A stretch of DNA of 64,000 bases from Henckelia pumila (lineage: Eukaryota; Streptophyta; Magnoliopsida; Lamiales; Gesneriaceae). Location: NCBI RefSeq assembly GCF_033568475.1, contig NW_027331842.1:124001-188000 (forward strand). The letters run 5' to 3'. The translations under genes were made by a program, and so were the position numbers. Every line of letters begins with the position of its first letter. Within the stretch, counting starts at the first letter, position 1. The notes beneath the pieces were generated by a model. That model worked only from the letters and a program-made list of their open reading frames with translations. It did no database searches and was not told the origin of the DNA. This document shows positions 62,789-64,000 of the stretch, piece by piece.

Positions 62789-62926
62789 TGGTTCTTGGCA
62801 GAAGTAACCATATAGTACAAGATTGTATTTATGCAGTAGATTTGTTCATATTGCATTTTGACAAATAGTACTAATTGAAAAATGAAATTAATTCTTCAGG
62901 GTATACATATAAAGAGAGAGGATCTT
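62789..62926. other. Short convergent gap
   Basis: 138 bp between two convergent stop codons. The 3' UTRs of the BAHD and glycosyltransferase transcripts must overlap or be very short. Confidence 0.6.
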
Positions 62927-64000
62927 TCAAGGGTACATACAAAATGTTTCATTTTTTATACAAAGAAACAATCTCTCATATGCCAGTGCCATTTTTCTAG
63001 CCGTAAACATCGAAGTTGCATAATCTAGGCAAGCCTTTCCTCTTTGTGATAATCTCTTTGCACCTTCTGCTACTGCCAATTCCAGCGCCTCGTATAACGA
63101 CTCCACGTTCGGGGAAAACATGAAACCAAATTCATCATCAACAACAATAGTACCTTTAATGCTAGGAAATCTTGATGCCATAACTGGCTTCCCACTCATC
63201 ATTGCCTCCATCAGAGTAAGATCAAGCCCCTGTGGCCTTAGTGTGGGATTGACAAAAACATCAATAGCATTATAAAAAGCTCGTAATTCCACAGGATTCA
63301 TTGATCCAAGAACTTTAACCTGAGAGCCCAATTCTCTGTATCTTTGTAGCCATGGCCCTGAGCCAGCTACGATCAAGAAGACATTGGGATACTTGATCTT
63401 CAGCTTAGCGAAAGCCTCATAGAGTAGCGGATGACCTTTATCTTTCACTAATCTCCCTGCTATACCAAGAACAAGACTAGCATTTTGTGGGATGCCAATC
63501 TTGGATCTAAGCACAAGTCCTAATCTGAAATCTTGGTGAAAATCTTTCTCATCGACTCCATTAACTATGACATGAACCCTCTTGCCAGGGATTTGGTATA
63601 CATCTCTAAGCATTTCGCCGCAACTGTCACTTATAGCTACATGGTGCGCATAGTTTTTGAAGAATCGGATTTCGTTTAAAACTTTGGGTATCATGCCTTG
63701 TAGGCTTTCATTGAAGGCAGGGGAGATTGGCTCGTCAGGCTTTCTTGCCAGATCTTGGTAGATGCTGGATTGGACGCTCTCCAAAGCTATACCATGCCAC
63801 GAGACAGCGAGGTTGGGAACTTGTTTAGCCAACCAAAAGGGAAGCGACACGCTTTCGGTGTGGACAACATCAAACGGCTTGCTTTGGTTCACCTCTTGGA
63901 ATATATCCCACGCTTTGTTGTATCTCCATTTGTCCGGTTCGCCCTCGTGCCAATGCACGATAGGCAATGAGGGCCGGAGTTGTTGGTCTTGTGTTGTGAT
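62927..64000 (-). CDS. Family 4 glycosyltransferase, 5' end outside window
   Basis: Minus-strand frame open from 64000 to the stop at 62927-62929, 357 residues visible, with no intron in this part. It is a GT-B fold retaining glycosyltransferase. The C-terminal Glycos_transf_1 domain is clear: LGIAGRLVKDKGHPLLYEAF, VFLIVAGSGPW, VKVLGSMNPVELRAFYNAID, and the nucleotide-sugar site in LTLMEAMMSGKPVMAS. The N-terminal half shows FDVVHTESVSLPFWLAKQ and AVSWHGIALE, typical of plant GT4 proteins anchored in the Golgi. The donor and acceptor sugars are unknown. The codon at 63965-63967 is TTG within a continuing frame, not a start. The membrane anchor expected at the N-terminus lies beyond the window. 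Confidence 0.9.
   Translation of the reverse strand: MTTQDQQLRPSLPIVHWHEGEPDKWRYNKAWDIFQEVNQSKPFDVVHTESVSLPFWLAKQVPNLAVSWHGIALESVQSSIYQDLARKPDEPISPAFNESLQGMIPKVLNEIRFFKNYAHHVAISDSCGEMLRDVYQIPGKRVHVIVNGVDEKDFHQDFRLGLVLRSKIGIPQNASLVLGIAGRLVKDKGHPLLYEAFAKLKIKYPNVFLIVAGSGPWLQRYRELGSQVKVLGSMNPVELRAFYNAIDVFVNPTLRPQGLDLTLMEAMMSGKPVMASRFPSIKGTIVVDDEFGFMFSPNVESLYEALELAVAEGAKRLSQRGKACLDYATSMFTARKMALAYERLFLCIKNETFCMYP

Overview
This is a 64 kb piece of plant nuclear DNA, clearly a eudicot and possibly an asterid. It is AT-rich, with intron-split genes, long TA and TAA microsatellites and Ty1-copia, TRIM, hAT and Helitron debris. Gene models were assembled by eye from splice sites and reading phase. Every exon chain given is phase-consistent from end to end, but none was checked against transcripts or a database.

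Layout: (1) 38-8552, 3' part of a class II formin (FH14-type), with a TRIM in its second visible intron. (2) 10111-13121, an unrecognised coiled-coil protein. (3) 15569-20228, a broken Ty1-copia element on the minus strand with a Cassandra TRIM (5S rRNA-like LTRs) nested in it. (4) 24755-26170, a polyamine/amino-acid permease of the PUT/LAT family. (5) 27509-29318, an ankyrin-repeat protein whose promoter carries a 130-bp tandem duplication at a Helitron end. (6) 30275-32880, an ALKBH8-type RRM plus AlkB tRNA hydroxylase with one GC-AG intron. (7) 33423-35959 minus, a RING-H2 E3 ligase convergent with gene 6. (8) 38337-41147 minus, a 12-exon pectin acetylesterase. (9) 48386-48874 and 58985-59524 minus, two LEA_1 paralogues with the same exon plan, separated by a Helitron remnant, duplicated AT-rich DNA and a broken Tork/Tnt1-like copia element. 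(10) 61433-62788, an intronless BAHD acyltransferase. (11) 62927-64000 minus, a family 4 glycosyltransferase that runs off the window.

The genes do not form a pathway; this is an ordinary plant gene neighbourhood. From memory, several have counterparts in one part of Arabidopsis chromosome 1: FH14 At1g31810, PUT2 At1g31830, ALKBH8 At1g31600, a BAHD gene At1g31490 and LEA4-1 At1g32560. This suggests an old conserved block, here spread apart by mobile DNA.

The points most worth a second look are the Cassandra-in-copia nest, whose inner element looks older than its host; the conserved upstream blocks of the two LEA_1 genes; the His-rich tail of the second LEA_1 protein; the GC-AG intron in ALKBH8; and the FH1 minisatellite in the formin. 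I did not find a clearly new multi-gene system.
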